From positions 284,370-348,369 of the forward strand of contig NC_020055.1 in assembly GCF_000331025.1 (NCBI RefSeq): DNA of 64,000 nucleotides, given 5' to 3'. This DNA is from Maridesulfovibrio hydrothermalis AM13 = DSM 14728. GTDB taxonomy: Bacteria > Desulfobacterota > Desulfovibrionia > Desulfovibrionales > Desulfovibrionaceae. Positions 62,801-64,000 of the stretch are shown here, piece by piece (position 1 is the first letter of the stretch; each line of letters opens with the position of its first letter). The translations under genes and the position numbers were made by a program. Under the pieces are notes generated by a model. It saw only the letters and a list, made by a program, of their open reading frames with translations, was not told the DNA's origin and searched no databases.

Positions 62801-64000
62801 TTAATATGTGCACCCGCCTCCTGTTGCCCTTTTCTTTTTCTTAAGACTGATATTGCCCACTTTTTTAAGTGCAAAACGAGTACATATCGGACCGACTATT
62901 TCAAAGAAAATAGTTGTGGCAGCAATGATGGATATAATCTCCCTAAATGACTCCACCCTGTGCGCAGCCGTTAAAGCCATACCCAGTGCAACTCCGGCTT
63001 GAGGCATAAGTGCCATCCCCATCCATTTCCCGAAAACGCTGCTTTCACCGCCGACTCTGGATCCGATAATTGAACCTATAAAACGACTTACAATGCGCAG
63101 CACAATATAAAGGACAATAAGCTTTTGATTGGAAGTGATGTGTTCAAGTTCAATATTTACCCCCGCAAACAAAAAGAAAAGCACGATCACAGGCCACTCA
63201 ATCCCCTTGATGGAATGGAAGGAACAATCCTCATACTTAGCAAAATTAACGACCACCGCCCCCATAGTCATGGCTGCCAGCAAGAAAGAAACATCAAGCC
63301 ACATAGCCACTCCGCCGCACAGACAGACCATCCCCAGAGCTTCAAGCAAAGTATGCTCGCCGGATTTAAGATAACCGGTCAGGTAGCTCATCGGCCCGCC
63401 AAGTAAAATTCCTATCAGCACCGCCAGACCGATATCCTTGCCGCCCATCATCAAAGTATCCATACTCCCGCCGCCCAAGGACATCATTTGGGCCGCAGCC
63501 AGCATCAGGCTGAATATAATCAGCCCCAGAGCATCATCAATGGCAATTATCTTCAAAAGCGACTCTGTAAACCGGCCTTTAGCATCAACCTCATGCACGA
63601 CATCAACGGTCGCAGCAGGCGCAGTGGCCGGAGCTATACCGCCGCAAAGCAAAGCCAGAGGAAGCGGAATTCCAGCCAGCCACATCCCGCCGCCAACCAT
63701 AAGTGCCGTAATGCCAACCACAAAAACAGTCACCCATAAGACCAGCATGCCCGATAATTTTAAAGATTCATATTTTAATGAACTGCCCAGCATAAAACCT
63801 ATCATGACCAAAGCCATGTCTGAAACAACAGGCATCCAGCTCTGCGTACTGACAGGAAGCAAATCAAAACCGGAAGGCCCGATAAAGAATCCCGCCACCA
63901 TCAAAACAGACACACGCGGAATAGGCGTATATCTTCCAATAGAATCAGCCGCAAAACCGATAATAAACAAAAGCCCGAGTGTTATGAGGGTGAGCGCGGA
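62801..64000 (-). CDS. cation/proton antiporter, incomplete at window edge
   Basis: The frame is open through base 64000 (upstream codons give SALTLITLGLLFIIGF, a membrane helix), so the true start is outside the window. At least 12 helices of the CPA family are visible: GFFIGPSGFDLLP, PATAPAATVDVVHE and AIDDALGLIIFS with the Asp pair, and VGPICTRFALKK at the end. It is closest in style to the Kef/NhaS-type monovalent cation/proton antiporters. No regulatory TrkA domain is attached at the C-terminus. Confidence 0.8.
   Translation of the reverse strand, partial: SALTLITLGLLFIIGFAADSIGRYTPIPRVSVLMVAGFFIGPSGFDLLPVSTQSWMPVVSDMALVMIGFMLGSSLKYESLKLSGMLVLWVTVFVVGITALMVGGGMWLAGIPLPLALLCGGIAPATAPAATVDVVHEVDAKGRFTESLLKIIAIDDALGLIIFSLMLAAAQMMSLGGGSMDTLMMGGKDIGLAVLIGILLGGPMSYLTGYLKSGEHTLLEALGMVCLCGGVAMWLDVSFLLAAMTMGAVVVNFAKYEDCSFHSIKGIEWPVIVLFFLFAGVNIELEHITSNQKLIVLYIVLRIVSRFIGSIIGSRVGGESSVFGKWMGMALMPQAGVALGMALTAAHRVESFREIISIIAATTIFFEIVGPICTRFALKKVGNISLKKKKRATGGGCTY

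Overview
The window looks like a piece of a marine Desulfovibrio-type (Desulfovibrionaceae) chromosome. This rests on the right-hand core genes (rplU-rpmA-obg-proB, recN, dpp-type permeases), a TusA-like selenoprotein read through an in-frame UGA, a SAM-I-type riboswitch, and a palindromic repeat of a style I associate with these bacteria. Genus-level assignment is inference from gene style, not from any database comparison.

Layout. (1) 1-1.77 kb is gene-free and odd: the outer part is dominated by A and G homopolymers and looks like a poor or foreign contig end. It also holds a perfect 20-bp inverted repeat, a terminator hairpin and a tRNA/tmRNA-like T-arm. (2) 1.77-21.18 kb is one leftward operon of 18 tightly overlapping, AT-rich genes that reads as a biosynthetic gene cluster I do not recognise. 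It has an acyl carrier protein, an acyl-adenylating ligase, a complete KAS III and a KAS-like partner without the catalytic Cys, an NAD-synthase-like amidotransferase, a PLP beta-family enzyme, a SPASM-like radical SAM enzyme and three archaeosine-synthase (RaSEA)-like radical SAM enzymes. It also has an ATP-grasp ligase, a methyltransferase, two BtrH-like proteins, a PLP decarboxylase fused to a GNAT domain, and a short UvrA-like ATPase. (3) 21.2-28.95 kb is a type I restriction-modification operon (hsdM, a TIGR02391-type gene, hsdS, hsdR) behind an excisionase-type HTH protein and a strong promoter; a truncated helicase marks its junction with the cluster. (4) 29.1-31.7 kb is an amidoligase / glutamine-amidotransferase / gamma-glutamylcyclotransferase-like set. 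(5) 31.9-39.5 kb is a phage tail remnant headed by a serine recombinase whose C-terminus has been replaced in frame by a tail-protein fragment, plus a DUF2924 gene broken by an amber codon. (6) 39.7-44.7 kb, on the opposite strand, is a LexA-type repressor followed by three coupled genes of unknown function, two of which share a C-terminal domain; this looks like an accessory (possibly defence) cassette. A bidirectional terminator and tRNA-Ala(GGC) follow, and the accessory DNA stops there.

(7) 45.2-64 kb is core-like: peptide-transport permeases, recN, a SAM riboswitch with two small ORFs, an EF-hand secreted protein, nitroreductase, metallo-beta-lactamase hydrolase, the selenoprotein with a flavin reductase, a response regulator and ComF. 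These are followed by a 1021-residue radical SAM/methyltransferase/DUF5714 fusion, L21-L27-Obg-ProB, a potassium channel, an MFS transporter, a PilZ protein and an incomplete cation/proton antiporter.

My working model of the cluster is inference. An amino acid is loaded on the carrier protein by the ATP-grasp ligase, decarboxylated while tethered and transferred by the BtrH-like protein, as in butirosin side-chain synthesis. It is then elaborated by radical SAM chemistry that may form amidine-type groups, with the UvrA-like protein giving self-resistance to a DNA-acting product.
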